59,336 nucleotides of DNA from NCBI GenBank assembly GCA_937889595.1, contig CALAOR010000048.1, positions 1 through 59,336 on the forward strand. The letters are read 5' to 3'. This stretch comes from an uncultured bacterium (GTDB taxonomy: Bacteria; Oederibacteriota; PGYV01; Palsa-1178). The notes beneath the pieces are model-generated. The model ran no database searches and was not told the DNA's origin. It worked only from the letters and a program-made list of their open reading frames with translations. The position numbers and the translations under genes were made by a program. Positions 1 through 8,103 of this stretch are shown in pieces; positions within the stretch are counted from its first letter, which is position 1; every line of letters begins with the position of its first letter.

Positions 1-679
1 CGGTGCTGACGACCTTGTTGTTTTTTACTATAATGGCCCCCACGTGATGCCTTAAGCAGGTGGAACGCTCGGCCGCAAGGTATGCCATTTTCATGAAATA
101 TTCCGTCCAGTTTGGCCGGATATAGGGCATGTACTTTAAATCCGCGAGGATTTTATCGATCTGTTTGAAAAGCTGCCCGGTCGTTCCCGAATTATCAATT
201 TTGACATCAGACATTTCGAAACATTTTGTAAGCTGTTGCGCATTAGGATCGGAGGAATTTTCCTTTTCTTCCTTTTTTTTGAATTCGTCCAGGGTTTCCG
301 GGTCTCCCGGCCTGGCGCGTTTTACCGCCCTTTCAAAACGGACTTTAGGGTCCGCATTTATGCCTATAAGCATGAAGTTTTTGAGGGTTTTTTTAAGTTC
401 TTCGACTTCAAAAGGATTGCGTATGGAATCAACCACAGCCTGCGGCATGTTCTTTATCTTGGACGATGTCATTTGGGCGAGGACAGCAGGGCCGTCCTTT
501 GCGCGCAGTTCATTGCCTATGGTTATGAGGTTGTCCCTGACAGGCTCCAGGCCTCTTTTTTTGGCCTCGTGCCTTATAATGTCGGAAAGCGAAAATGCCG
601 TGAATTTTTTGTTGTCAACCAGGTACTTTATGGCTTCGCCTTTTCCGGCCGCGTTAGGGCCCGTAAAACCTAAAAACAT
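1..679 (-). CDS. P-loop kinase / dCMP deaminase fusion, 3' end outside the window
   Basis: The reading frame runs off the left edge, so about 226 residues are visible. The N-terminus has a nucleotide-kinase P-loop (GFTGPNAAGKGEA, residues 4-16). Near residue 190 a second domain begins with RPNWTEYFMKMAYLAAERST followed by CLRHHVGAIIVKNNKVVST, the start of the zinc-dependent deoxycytidylate deaminase fold. The HAE and PCxxC zinc motifs would lie beyond the edge. dCMP deaminase makes dUMP for thymidylate synthesis; fused N-terminal kinase domains are known in this family, but the kinase substrate is not evident. The ATG at 679 follows AGGAGG with good spacing. The gene is probably transcribed alone from the promoter at 715-742. 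Confidence 0.82.
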   Translation of the reverse strand, partial: MFLGFTGPNAAGKGEAIKYLVDNKKFTAFSLSDIIRHEAKKRGLEPVRDNLITIGNELRAKDGPAVLAQMTSSKIKNMPQAVVDSIRNPFEVEELKKTLKNFMLIGINADPKVRFERAVKRARPGDPETLDEFKKKEEKENSSDPNAQQLTKCFEMSDVKIDNSGTTGQLFKQIDKILADLKYMPYIRPNWTEYFMKMAYLAAERSTCLRHHVGAIIVKNNKVVST

Positions 680-714
680 GTGAGCCTCCTTCAAGGTCAA
701 TTACAGTGATACAC

Positions 715-742
715 ATTATAATGGATTGGACTGTTTTTGCAA
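715..742 (-). promoter_or_regulatory. Sigma-70-type promoter of the kinase/deaminase gene
   Basis: On the minus strand TTGCAA (737-742), a 16-bp spacer and TATAAT (715-720) lie about 35 bases before the start codon at 679. Confidence 0.6.
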
Positions 743-798
743 GTTTTTTTATTTGTTGGTGTTTCCCTTTGCAGTTGACACCAAACAGCCCTTATTTT

Positions 799-1110
799 TC
801 AGGCAAGTTTTAAAATTAATTTTTTTCCCACCCCGGCCGCCATTTTAATCAAGGTCTTAACTTCGGCATTATCCGCCCCGCTGATAATCCTGTCTATTAC
901 CTGCGTTTTCAGGCCTGAACGTTTGGCAAAAGCGTAATTTGTAAGGTGTTGTTTTGAAATCTCACGGTGAAAGCTTTCAAGTAATTCATACATAATTCTT
1001 TCCTGGGCAAGGACTTCCTGTGCTTTTTTTCTTTGTCCTATTCTGTTAAATATGTCTTCCACATCTTCCTTTTTTGCCAAAGTAACCTGTTCTTTGGTTA
1101 ATTTTCCCAC
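799..1110 (-). CDS. XRE-type antitoxin (HigA-like)
   Basis: This 103-residue protein ends in a Cro/C1-type helix-turn-helix (about residues 55-98: NYAFAKRSGLKTQVIDRIIS then TLIKMAAGVGKKL). It starts 3 nt after the stop of the upstream toxin gene, the toxin-first order typical of higBA systems. The expected role is to neutralise the partner and repress the shared promoter. The N-terminal half is charged and probably binds the toxin. The family assignment comes from the HTH plus gene pairing. It could be a plain regulator, but the partner makes an antitoxin far more likely. Confidence 0.78.
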   Translation of the reverse strand: MGKLTKEQVTLAKKEDVEDIFNRIGQRKKAQEVLAQERIMYELLESFHREISKQHLTNYAFAKRSGLKTQVIDRIISGADNAEVKTLIKMAAGVGKKLILKLA

Positions 1111-1113
1111 GTT

Positions 1114-1455
1114 TTAAGCCTCCAGTTGTTTTAAAATTACTGTTTTTATGCTGTCTGCCGTTCTATACTCGCGCTGATTTTTAGCTTTTTTCCCGCGTTC
1201 TTCAAAAGCGTGAACAAAATACGCAGTCCGTTCTTTCCAAAAATAAATCATTCTGAATTCCATATTATGAAAGTGCGGCCTTAACTCCCATAAGTTTTTG
1301 TATCCTTCAACCTTGTCAACATAAGGAAAAAGTAAAGCATGGCCTTTGTCCTGCAGCAGATCAAGATAAGCGTTAATCTTATTCTGCAATCCCCGAGGCA
1401 GTTTTTCTATTGTTTCACTTACTTTCACGGTCATTTCAAATATAAAACTTTTCAT
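1114..1455 (-). CDS. RelE/HigB-type toxin (Gp49-like)
   Basis: This 113-residue basic protein has the pattern of the phage-derived Gp49/HigB toxin family: an N-terminal helix pair (SETIEKLPRGLQNKINAYLD), then strands with LWELRPHFHNMEFRMIYFW and YFVHAFEERGKKAKNQREY. Relatives are ribosome-dependent mRNA endonucleases. The ATG at 1455 is preferred because GAGGAG lies 6-7 nt upstream; the frame is open to an ATG at 1479, but that one overlaps the promoter. Co-transcribed with the antitoxin at 799-1110 from the promoter at 1471-1499. Confidence 0.78.
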   Translation of the reverse strand: MKSFIFEMTVKVSETIEKLPRGLQNKINAYLDLLQDKGHALLFPYVDKVEGYKNLWELRPHFHNMEFRMIYFWKERTAYFVHAFEERGKKAKNQREYRTADSIKTVILKQLEA

Positions 1456-1470
1456 TCGTGCTCCTCTAAT

Positions 1471-1499
1471 ACTATACAATTTAAAATGTATAATGTCAA
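1471..1499 (-). promoter_or_regulatory. Promoter of the toxin-antitoxin pair
   Basis: TTGACA (minus strand, 1494-1499), a 17-bp spacer and TATAGT (1471-1476) form a near-consensus promoter just upstream of the toxin start. Confidence 0.8.
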
Positions 1500-1549
1500 G
1501 TTGTTTTCCAAGTATGAGAAACTTTAGTAAGTATACATCTTGTATACTT
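1473..1549. promoter_or_regulatory. Paired TATACA/TGTATA operator-like palindromes
   Basis: TATACA-N8-TGTATA (1473-1492) covers the -10 and spacer of the toxin promoter. About 40 bp upstream is a perfect palindrome with arms AAGTATACA and TGTATACTT around a 3-nt loop (1529-1549). Shared half-sites next to an HTH antitoxin gene suggest autoregulatory operators; this is inference. Confidence 0.55.
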
Positions 1550-1591
1550 TTAAATCAACGGGATTTTACGGTTTTGGTTTAGCATGTTCAG

Positions 1592-1630
1592 CGACAATTA
1601 TAATTCCCTGTAGTGGGGTTTTAATTGTCG
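1592..1630. repeat. Inverted repeat upstream of terC
   Basis: Arms CGACAATTA (1592-1600) and TAATTGTCG (1622-1630) enclose a further near-match CCC/GGGG stem. It lies between the divergent toxin and terC genes. No T-run follows, so a terminator is doubtful. Confidence 0.45.
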
Positions 1631-1710
1631 TCAATCACCAAATGTAATATTTTGGACAGTGCCTCTCTTTTATGCTATTATTTACCTTATATTATATTAC
1701 GGAGGCTTTT

Positions 1711-2652
1711 ATGAATTTCACCCATATGCCCGAGAGCTGGCTTGAATTCTGGCTGTTTAACGCCTTTGTGATCGCGCTTTTACTGCTGGACCTCGGGGTG
1801 TTCCAGAAAAAAAGCCATATCATAAAAATGAAGGAAGCGCTTATCATGTCCGGCATATGGATAAGCATATCCCTGCTCTTTAACGTCTATGTTTTTTACG
1901 CCCACGGCGGGCAGAAGGCCCTGGAATTCTTTACCGGGTATATCGTGGAAAAATCATTGAGCGTTGACAATCTTTTCGTATTCCTGACCATATTCAGTTT
2001 CTTCGCCGTGCCCGCTGCTTTCCAGCAGAAAGTTCTTTTTCTTGGCATAGTCATAGCCATGGTACTCCGCGGGATTTTTATCTTTGCCGGGATAAGTTTG
2101 ATTGAGAAGTTCAGCTGGCTTATATATGTCTTCGGGATATTCCTGATATACACAGGCATCAGGATATACCTCCAAAAAAACAAGGAGAAAAACTCCGGGC
2201 AGGACGGATTTATAAAATTCCTCGAAAAAATACTGCCGCTTTCAAAAAATTACGACGGCAGCAGGTTCATTACAAAAGAAAACGGCAAATTACTTTTCAC
2301 CAGGCTGTTCCTTGTTTTCATCGTAATAAATTTTGTGGATGTACTTTTTGCTTTTGACTCTATTCCGGCCATATTCGGCATCACGCTTGACCCGTTCATA
2401 GTTTATTCATCCAATATATTCGCGATACTTGGGCTTCGGGCGCTTTACTTTGTACTGGCAGAGGCAGCCGTGGCTTTCTACTACGTGAACCACGCGCTGG
2501 CTGTTATACTGGTTTTTGTCGGCGGGAAAATGCTGGTTTCCAATATTTATAAGATAGGTTCCGGAGTTTCGCTGGTTTTTATTGCCGTTGTGCTGACGGT
2601 GGCGATTGTGGCGTCGGTTAGAAGGAATAAAAAGCCGGGAAAAAAAACCTGA
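1711..2652 (+). CDS. TerC family integral membrane protein
   Basis: This 313-residue polytopic membrane protein has the TerC signatures VEKSLSVDNLFVFLTIF near the N-terminus and NFVDVLFAFDSIPAIFGIT in the second half, with acidic residues inside membrane helices. TerC/Alx-type proteins are linked to metal (manganese) efflux and metalation of exported proteins; the substrate here is not shown. The ATG at 1711 is chosen because GGAGG lies 6 nt upstream; the frame is open to an ATG at 1672. A weak promoter (TTGGAC at 1652, TATTAT at 1676) may serve it. It stands alone, divergent from the toxin pair. Confidence 0.9.
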   Translation: MNFTHMPESWLEFWLFNAFVIALLLLDLGVFQKKSHIIKMKEALIMSGIWISISLLFNVYVFYAHGGQKALEFFTGYIVEKSLSVDNLFVFLTIFSFFAVPAAFQQKVLFLGIVIAMVLRGIFIFAGISLIEKFSWLIYVFGIFLIYTGIRIYLQKNKEKNSGQDGFIKFLEKILPLSKNYDGSRFITKENGKLLFTRLFLVFIVINFVDVLFAFDSIPAIFGITLDPFIVYSSNIFAILGLRALYFVLAEAAVAFYYVNHALAVILVFVGGKMLVSNIYKIGSGVSLVFIAVVLTVAIVASVRRNKKPGKKT

Positions 2653-2659
2653 GGATTTC

Positions 2660-2768
2660 GTAGAGAGGCTGCTTGCTGCCTCTCTGATGTGGGCCTTAAG
2701 GACGAGGGCTTTAAAGACAGGAACCGTTATTTAAAGCCAAGGTGAGCGGCAGCAAGCAGCCGCTCTAC
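2660..2768. repeat. 109-bp MITE-like inverted-repeat element
   Basis: Two 21-bp arms (2660-2680 and 2748-2768) are complementary with one mismatch. Each arm contains its own smaller stem (GCTGCTTGCTGC type). Inside lies a second inverted repeat, GGCTTTAAA / TTTAAAGCC. It sits between the ends of terC and znuB and could act as a bidirectional terminator or be a dispersed element. Confidence 0.6.
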
Positions 2769-2782
2769 AATTTTTGTTATGG

Positions 2783-3589
2783 TTATTTCCCGCGCAGCCT
2801 TGAGGCCACCGTCACTCCGCCAAAGATCAGCGTCGCTACCACCACTATGGCCGCGCCTGATGCCAGGTTAAAGGCGTAGGAAAACACAAAACCCGATACC
2901 GTCGAGATCACGCTTATTATCACAGCCAGCAGCATAAGTTTTTTAAAATCATGGGTAAGCAGCAGGGCCGTGGATGCCGGTATAATAAGGAAGGCCACTG
3001 CCAGTATGATGCCGATTATCTTTATGGAAACCACTATGGTAAATGATATTAAAGTTAAAAGCAGGAAATAAATAAAATCAGTGTTTATCCCCGAGACCCT
3101 GGCGCCTTCCTCGTCAAAGGCAAAAAACAGCAATTCCTTGAAATATATATACACAGCTGCCAGCACCAGGACGCAAACAACGCCAATGGCGTAAAGGTCA
3201 TTGTCTGTGACGGCAAGTATGTCGCCGAACAAATAACCGAATATGTCGGCGTTGTAAGTTTTATTAAACCCTATGAATATGACGCCAAGAGCCATTGTAA
3301 AAGCAAAAAATATCCCGATAAGCGCGTCCTCGGATGTTTTGGAGTTTTTCTTTGATATGCCGATCAGCATGGCGATAACCCATGAAAATATAACAGCGGC
3401 CGCTGTCGTATTAAAACCAAGCAGAAGACCGAGCGCCACGCCGCCAAAAGCCGAGTGTGCAATGCCGTCGCCGATAAAGGACATCTTTTTCAAAACTACA
3501 TAAACACCGATAACAGCAAGCAGTACGCCGGAAATAACGCCGGCTATAAGGGCTTTCTGTACAAAAGCATAATGGAGAATGTCGGTCAT
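2783..3589 (-). CDS. znuB: Metal ABC transporter permease (ZnuB/ABC-3 family)
   Basis: This 268-residue protein has about eight hydrophobic helices and the ABC-3 permease pattern: KKMSFIGDGIAHSAFGGVAL near residue 35 and IKIIGIILAVAFLIIPAST near residue 187. It would form the membrane channel for zinc or manganese import. It is the last gene of the radical SAM-znuA-znuC-znuB operon, 18 nt after znuC. Metal specificity within the family cannot be decided from the permease, so the gene symbol follows family convention. Confidence 0.85.
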   Translation of the reverse strand: MTDILHYAFVQKALIAGVISGVLLAVIGVYVVLKKMSFIGDGIAHSAFGGVALGLLLGFNTTAAAVIFSWVIAMLIGISKKNSKTSEDALIGIFFAFTMALGVIFIGFNKTYNADIFGYLFGDILAVTDNDLYAIGVVCVLVLAAVYIYFKELLFFAFDEEGARVSGINTDFIYFLLLTLISFTIVVSIKIIGIILAVAFLIIPASTALLLTHDFKKLMLLAVIISVISTVSGFVFSYAFNLASGAAIVVVATLIFGGVTVASRLRGK

Positions 3590-3607
3590 TTTAAGCCTTT
3601 CTTTACG

Positions 3608-4399
3608 CTATTTGTCATGGTCATGTTTCTCATATATACGCCCGGACTTTTTAGAATGGAATATAAAATCCGTATCAATCCCGCAGACCTCGCATGCCTG
3701 TTCGTCGGTCAAGACGCCTTCGGGCTCGCCGTGCACGTGTATTTTATGGTTTACGCAGGATACTTTTGTAACCTGTTTTGCTATCATGCTTATATCATGC
3801 GATACCATTATTATGGTAAGGCCCATCTCCCTTTTCAGCTCATAAAGCAGTTCATAAAAAGTGCTCTGATTTTTCGCGTCAACCCCGGTCGTGGGCTCGT
3901 CAAGTATGAGTAGTTCCGGATTATTCACTATACCGCGGGATATAAAAACCCTCTGCTTCTGGCCGCCTGACAGGGCGTCTATGTGTTTTAAAGCTTCCCC
4001 ATCCATGCCTGTTTTCTTCAAGGCAGCATGGGCTTTATCAATGTGTGTTTTTTCAACCCTGCGGGCCGGGCCTATGCCTGCATACAGCCCCATAAGCACG
4101 ACATCAATCACGGATACCGGAAAACCGGTATTTATGTTGGTTTCCTGCTTTACATACGCTATCCTTAACCTGTCGGATGTGTTGAATTTCACAGGGTCTT
4201 TCCCGAAAACCCGCACTTCGCCTTTCATTGGTTTTAACACGCCCGCTATGAGCTTAAGCACGGTCGTCTTGCCGCCGCCGTTGGGCCCGATAATACCGAG
4301 GTAATCGCCCTTCATCACATCCAGGGTTACGTCCTCCACGACATATTTGCCGTCATAACCGGCAAATACATTTTTCAGGGAAATTATGGTTTCACTCAC
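3608..4399 (-). CDS. znuC: Metal ABC transporter ATPase (ZnuC-like)
   Basis: This 263-residue ABC ATPase has a Walker A (GPNGGGKTTVLK, about residues 38-49), an ABC signature LSGGQKQRVFISR, and a Walker B LLILDEPTTGVD, followed by the switch histidine in IIMVSHDIS. It energises metal uptake with the permease at 2783-3589. The C-terminal tail contains CVNHKIHVHGEPEGVLTDEQ and CEVCGID, with cysteines and histidines that may sense metal. Its ATG overlaps the znuA stop by 4 nt. Confidence 0.88.
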   Translation of the reverse strand: MSETIISLKNVFAGYDGKYVVEDVTLDVMKGDYLGIIGPNGGGKTTVLKLIAGVLKPMKGEVRVFGKDPVKFNTSDRLRIAYVKQETNINTGFPVSVIDVVLMGLYAGIGPARRVEKTHIDKAHAALKKTGMDGEALKHIDALSGGQKQRVFISRGIVNNPELLILDEPTTGVDAKNQSTFYELLYELKREMGLTIIMVSHDISMIAKQVTKVSCVNHKIHVHGEPEGVLTDEQACEVCGIDTDFIFHSKKSGRIYEKHDHDK

Positions 4400-5268
4400 T
4401 TCATGGCCTCTTTTATGATTTCAAAATTCTTTTTCATAAATCCTATGTAGTCCCCGTCTGCCGCGCCGTTAGGGTCTATGATAAGCACATTAACACCGGC
4501 TTCTTTTGCGATAACATCAGCGGCCTTTCTGGGCAGCTGCGGTTCCGCGAATATCGTCCTGATGCCGTATTCTTTTATTTTGGATATTATGATCCCAAGG
4601 TCCCTGGGTGTCGGTTCCCTGCCAGGCACAGCCTCTATGACACCGGCTTCCTTTAAACCGTACCGCGCCTCAAAATATACCCACGCCGGATGAAATGAAA
4701 TAACTTCCTTTAAAGTGAATTTTTTTGTTTCCGCGCTGAAGTATCTGTCCAGTTCATCAAGCTCTGCGCCGAACTTTTTATAATTGGCCTTGTAATAAGC
4801 CGCGTTAAGCGGGTCAAGTTTTGACAACGCGTCGCATATGCGCCCGGAAAAACCTTTTGTTATCACGGGGTCAAGCCACACGTGCGGGTTTCCCGCCCTG
4901 CGCCCGCTTTTATCAACAGGCTCATCAAAATCCCCGGCTAAAAGCTTAATGCCGTCTGTTATTGTAAGTATCTGCAATTTTTTATTATCCGAAGCCTTCA
5001 CAATTTTATCCGCCCAGAACTCCATGCCTAACCCGACCTGTATGAATAAATCAGCGTCTGCCATGGCTTTTAACTGGGATGGTTTTGGCGAAAATGTATG
5101 CGGGCTTGAACCAGGCGGCACCATGGACATGATATCAGCCTTATCACCCGCGATCGCGGCGGTAATATTATACAAGGGCACTATGCTTGTCACTATTTTA
5201 ATCCTGTCAGCCGCAAATATTCCCGCGCTTATCAGTAACGCCGGCAGGAACATGAAGTATTTTTTCAT
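4396..5268 (-). CDS. znuA: Zinc/manganese-binding periplasmic protein (ZnuA-like)
   Basis: This 290-residue cluster A-I binding protein has a cleavable signal peptide (about residues 1-20, ending GIFAA). Metal ligands expected for the family are present: His57 in SSPHTFSPKPS, His129 in NPHVWLDP, His193 in FHPAWVYF and Asp265 in IIDPNG. The His-rich loop seen in many zinc-specific ZnuA proteins is absent, so manganese or mixed specificity is possible. It overlaps znuC by 4 nt and starts 14 nt after the radical SAM gene, so the four genes form one transcript. Confidence 0.85.
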   Translation of the reverse strand: MKKYFMFLPALLISAGIFAADRIKIVTSIVPLYNITAAIAGDKADIMSMVPPGSSPHTFSPKPSQLKAMADADLFIQVGLGMEFWADKIVKASDNKKLQILTITDGIKLLAGDFDEPVDKSGRRAGNPHVWLDPVITKGFSGRICDALSKLDPLNAAYYKANYKKFGAELDELDRYFSAETKKFTLKEVISFHPAWVYFEARYGLKEAGVIEAVPGREPTPRDLGIIISKIKEYGIRTIFAEPQLPRKAADVIAKEAGVNVLIIDPNGAADGDYIGFMKKNFEIIKEAMK

Positions 5269-5282
5269 TCTTGTTTTTTCCT

Positions 5283-6203
5283 TTATTTGCTGTATTTAAA
5301 AAAATCCATGCCGCTAAAATGGTTCTTTTCAACAAAGCCGCCCTGCACAAGTTTGCCCAGCGCCATTTCTATCTCTATTTTTTTCAGCCCCATGGCATCC
5401 TCAAAGTCTTTCGCTGTCATGGGCCTGCGCTTTAAAGCTTCCAGCATGGCGTCTTCTATGCCGTCGATAGTATGAATCGTGCTGCCCGTAAATTTGCCTA
5501 TGACTTCAGCCCGCGGCCCGAGTATCATGGCAAGTTCCCTTAACCTTAAGTCCTTCACGGGATCGGCATATTCCTCGGCACGCGAACGCACCACGGTGTT
5601 TATCTGGATCTTTTCTATGTTGGGTATGGTATCCAGGACTTTTTTTGCCTCAAACATGTCATTGTCGGAATCATTCATGCCGCTGACAACCATAATCTCA
5701 AGCCATATCCTGCCCTTATATTCAGAGGCAAAGGCCCTGAGCCCTTCAATGACCTTTTCCATCTTTATGGAGCCATGCGGCCTGTTCACTTTAATATATG
5801 TTGCGGGTGTAAAAGCGTCCATTGAAGGCATGACCACATCGGCGTTCATGAGTTCCAGCCTTACCTGCGGGTCTGTTAAAAGCACGCCGTTGGTTATCAC
5901 AGCCAGGGGTTTATCGGTTATTTTCTTGATCTCGGTTATCAGTTCGCCGAGATTTAATGCCAAAGTCGGTTCACCCGACCCTGATATGGTGACATAATCG
6001 GTTATGCCGCCTTTTTCAAAAAACTGCTTAAGTTCGGTTATTATGAAGTCCGTTTCCACAAAAAGTTTCCGTTCACTGGTCAGCTTAAAACTCCTTCCCA
6101 GTTCGCAGTAAACACAGTTTAGATTGCAGCTCTTGCTGGCCAAAGGGTCAACCCCGAGGGATAGCCCCAAACGTCTGGAAGGCACAGGCCCGAATATATA
6201 CAT
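5283..6203 (-). CDS. Radical SAM protein with C-terminal winged helix
   Basis: This 306-residue protein begins MYIFGPVPSRRLGLSLGVDP and has the radical SAM cluster motif CNLNCVYC (CxxxCxxC, about residues 26-33), so it should bind a 4Fe-4S cluster and cleave S-adenosylmethionine. The last 55 residues resemble a winged-helix domain (PMTAKDFEDAMGLKKIEIEM). It belongs to the COG0731-like Fe-S oxidoreductase group; the substrate is unknown. The ATG at 6203 follows AAAGGA; the upstream extension to 6275 would run through the promoter. It leads the metal-transporter operon. Confidence 0.82.
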   Translation of the reverse strand: MYIFGPVPSRRLGLSLGVDPLASKSCNLNCVYCELGRSFKLTSERKLFVETDFIITELKQFFEKGGITDYVTISGSGEPTLALNLGELITEIKKITDKPLAVITNGVLLTDPQVRLELMNADVVMPSMDAFTPATYIKVNRPHGSIKMEKVIEGLRAFASEYKGRIWLEIMVVSGMNDSDNDMFEAKKVLDTIPNIEKIQINTVVRSRAEEYADPVKDLRLRELAMILGPRAEVIGKFTGSTIHTIDGIEDAMLEALKRRPMTAKDFEDAMGLKKIEIEMALGKLVQGGFVEKNHFSGMDFFKYSK

Positions 6204-6246
6204 TCTTTTTCCTTTCTTATCATATGAAAGTATTGGTAGCTTATTG

Positions 6247-6275
6247 ATTATATAGGGTAAAAAGTGTGTTGTCAA
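6247..6275 (-). promoter_or_regulatory. Consensus sigma-70 promoter of the radical SAM-znuACB operon
   Basis: TTGACA (minus strand, 6270-6275), a 17-bp spacer and TATAAT (6247-6252) match the consensus exactly, 44 bases before the start at 6203. No clear Zur-type palindrome was recognised over it. Confidence 0.85.
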
Positions 6276-6314
6276 ACATGGAATGAAGAACGTTGCCTTG
6301 AGTGTTTAAGACAA

Positions 6315-6328
6315 GAGGCTGGAGCCTC
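6315..6328. repeat. Small perfect hairpin in the 6276-6427 gap
   Basis: GAGGCT-GG-AGCCTC. No T-run follows on either strand. Nothing else was recognised in this gap. Confidence 0.3.
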
Positions 6329-6427
6329 GAGACTGCGGTAAATTTTTAAGGTAAAAGCGCCGTTTTACCTGTTTGTTTCCCTTTCCTTCACTATTATTAC
6401 TTTTGACTTTGCGGCGGTTTAACACAT

Positions 6428-6961
6428 TCAATATAAATACGGTATAAACATCCTCGTTTTCTTCATGTAATTCCTGTATTGTCCCTTGAATTTCCTTATC
6501 ATCTCGCCCTCTTCGGTTATAGCGGTAAGATAAAGCGCAACAACAATAACAGCCATGAGGACAGACGTCAAATAACCAATGTGTTTTATGTACGCGCCGG
6601 ACCCGAAAAGCAGGAGGGACAGGTACATGGGGTGTCTTATGTATTTATATAGCCCTGTGACGACCAGTTTTGTCGTATTCTCAAACTTTCCTTTTGGTTT
6701 ACCGACCGATTTAATCAGGTAAAAGGCGTATATTGCCACAAACAGGGACGCGGTTAAAAGCAGCCAGGATATAAGTTGAAGGACAGAAAACGGATTTTTA
6801 AACCAGACGCGCGCGTTTAAAAGTATCAGCAGCAGGATTGATTCAAAAGCAAAGAAACGGTAAATACCGTGATAACGCTTTTCCTTAATGGACAGCCACC
6901 AGGAAAAAAACATTATAAACAAAGTCCCTGCCAGAAAACCCGGGATCCACAGCCCTGTCAT
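6428..6961 (-). CDS. Isoprenylcysteine/phospholipid methyltransferase family membrane protein
   Basis: This 177-residue protein has about five membrane helices. The C-terminal half carries the ICMT/PEMT pattern: TGLYKYIRHPMYLSLLLF (about residues 104-121), then EEGEMIRKFKGQYRNYMKKT and RMFIPYLY at the C-terminus. Members methylate isoprenylcysteine, phospholipid or other lipid-like acceptors using S-adenosylmethionine at the membrane. The actual substrate is not predictable. It follows the gene at 6980-7741 by 18 nt on the same strand. Confidence 0.75.
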   Translation of the reverse strand: MTGLWIPGFLAGTLFIMFFSWWLSIKEKRYHGIYRFFAFESILLLILLNARVWFKNPFSVLQLISWLLLTASLFVAIYAFYLIKSVGKPKGKFENTTKLVVTGLYKYIRHPMYLSLLLFGSGAYIKHIGYLTSVLMAVIVVALYLTAITEEGEMIRKFKGQYRNYMKKTRMFIPYLY

Positions 6962-6979
6962 ATCAAGCCTCCTGCAGAA

Positions 6980-7741
6980 TTATTGGCCGAGCCGGCCTTT
7001 CGGGGTTTCCTCAACACCCGCGGCTGTCTTTACCGGCGCCGTGGGTGTTGCTTTAACCGCGCCGCTTTTATCATCAGCCTGGGCCGTAGATATTCCCTTC
7101 ATCATATTATCCATGTCGATTATTTTTATATCAGCTGAAGGTTTAAAAAGCGAGTCGTCTAATACAGCGTTCTTTTTAAGGTTTGAAACAAGGGTTGTTA
7201 TCTTAGAATCGTTCAATTCAGACACGCTTTTAACCACAAAACCGTCTTTTGTCATCCATTCAATCACAGTCATCTTTTCCCCGTCCTGCCCGTCAGGTTC
7301 ATGCGTGAAAGTATAAATGTCGCAGGCAGTCCCGCTTATGGTTTCGGCGCCGATTCTCTTTGCTGTCTTCCTGTATTTTGCGGCTTCTTCCCTGTACTTT
7401 TCGGGGTTTGCGGCGCTATTCATGGAAAGTTTGCTTCCTGTTTTTTCTTCCTCGTTTATTATATACATTACCTTATTTGTCATTATCATGACCTGTTTCA
7501 CTTTTGTACCGCTGCCGCTGTCGGTAAATACGCCTTCCATGCGCATTTTCTTTCCCTTAAACATCACTGCCTGGTCTATTACCGTGACAACGCCTGCCGA
7601 CTCGGATGTGGTTTTTGAATCCCAGCTCGCGCTGTTGTAGGGTATATATGAAAATATGTCATTACCGGAAGCCGCTGTCAAAGCGGATAACGGCAGGATG
7701 AATGAAAACATGGCGATAAAACATGAAAAAATCTTTTTCAT
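6980..7741 (-). CDS. Secreted protein of unknown function (LolA/DUF4412-like outline)
   Basis: This 253-residue protein has a signal peptide (MKKIFSCFIAMFSFILPLSA). The mature part is beta-rich with features of lipoprotein-localisation-like folds: KMRMEGVFTDSGSGTKVKQV, then NKVMYIINEEEKTGSKL, then ISGTACDIYTFTHE followed by VIEWMTKDGFVVK. That order resembles DUF4412 or LolA-like proteins, but I cannot confirm homology. The C-terminal 45 residues are low-complexity and rich in Ala, Thr and Pro. A periplasmic or outer-envelope role is inferred from the signal peptide alone. Confidence 0.6.
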   Translation of the reverse strand: MKKIFSCFIAMFSFILPLSALTAASGNDIFSYIPYNSASWDSKTTSESAGVVTVIDQAVMFKGKKMRMEGVFTDSGSGTKVKQVMIMTNKVMYIINEEEKTGSKLSMNSAANPEKYREEAAKYRKTAKRIGAETISGTACDIYTFTHEPDGQDGEKMTVIEWMTKDGFVVKSVSELNDSKITTLVSNLKKNAVLDDSLFKPSADIKIIDMDNMMKGISTAQADDKSGAVKATPTAPVKTAAGVEETPKGRLGQ

Positions 7742-7811
7742 GGATTTGCTCCTTTAATTTTGATAAAGATATAAAATGCCTGATTATTGCGCTTTAAAAT
7801 GCCCGAGACAA

Positions 7812-8045
7812 TTATTTTTTAGCCATAAATGATAATATCAGCCCTATCGCCGCGCCTATGCCCGCCCCGAACAGGCCGTATTTCACGGCAATCTCATTGC
7901 GGTACTGCGAAAAAGGCTCGCTCACCGCGCTTCCGATGGAACCCACAAGACCCGATGTGAAAAGCGTCGGAAAAAATTCCCCTATTACCGCTCCCGCCAC
8001 AAGACCCAATATTGCCAGCGCAACTACCTGACCCATATTCTTCAT
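7812..8045 (-). CDS. Small two-helix membrane protein
   Basis: This 77-residue protein has two glycine-rich membrane helices (about residues 7-25 and 55-73: GLFGAGIGAAIGLILSFM) separated by a polar loop. The glycine spacing suggests close helix packing. The outline recalls DUF4321-type proteins, a loose resemblance only. GGAGG lies about 7 nt before the ATG. Function unknown. Confidence 0.6.
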   Translation of the reverse strand: MKNMGQVVALAILGLVAGAVIGEFFPTLFTSGLVGSIGSAVSEPFSQYRNEIAVKYGLFGAGIGAAIGLILSFMAKK

Positions 8046-8103
8046 AAACCCTCCTTAAATGTTTTGCCGTAATTGGTAATTAAAAATTAGTAATTGTCTT
8101 GTC

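Noticed and set aside
129-683. Plus-strand open frames at the left edge
   Set aside because: They are shadows of the minus-strand kinase/deaminase gene, which has the P-loop, RBS and promoter.
1561-1710. yybP-ykoY manganese riboswitch upstream of terC
   Set aside because: The leader is too short and lacks the conserved loop sequences; only a simple inverted repeat is visible.
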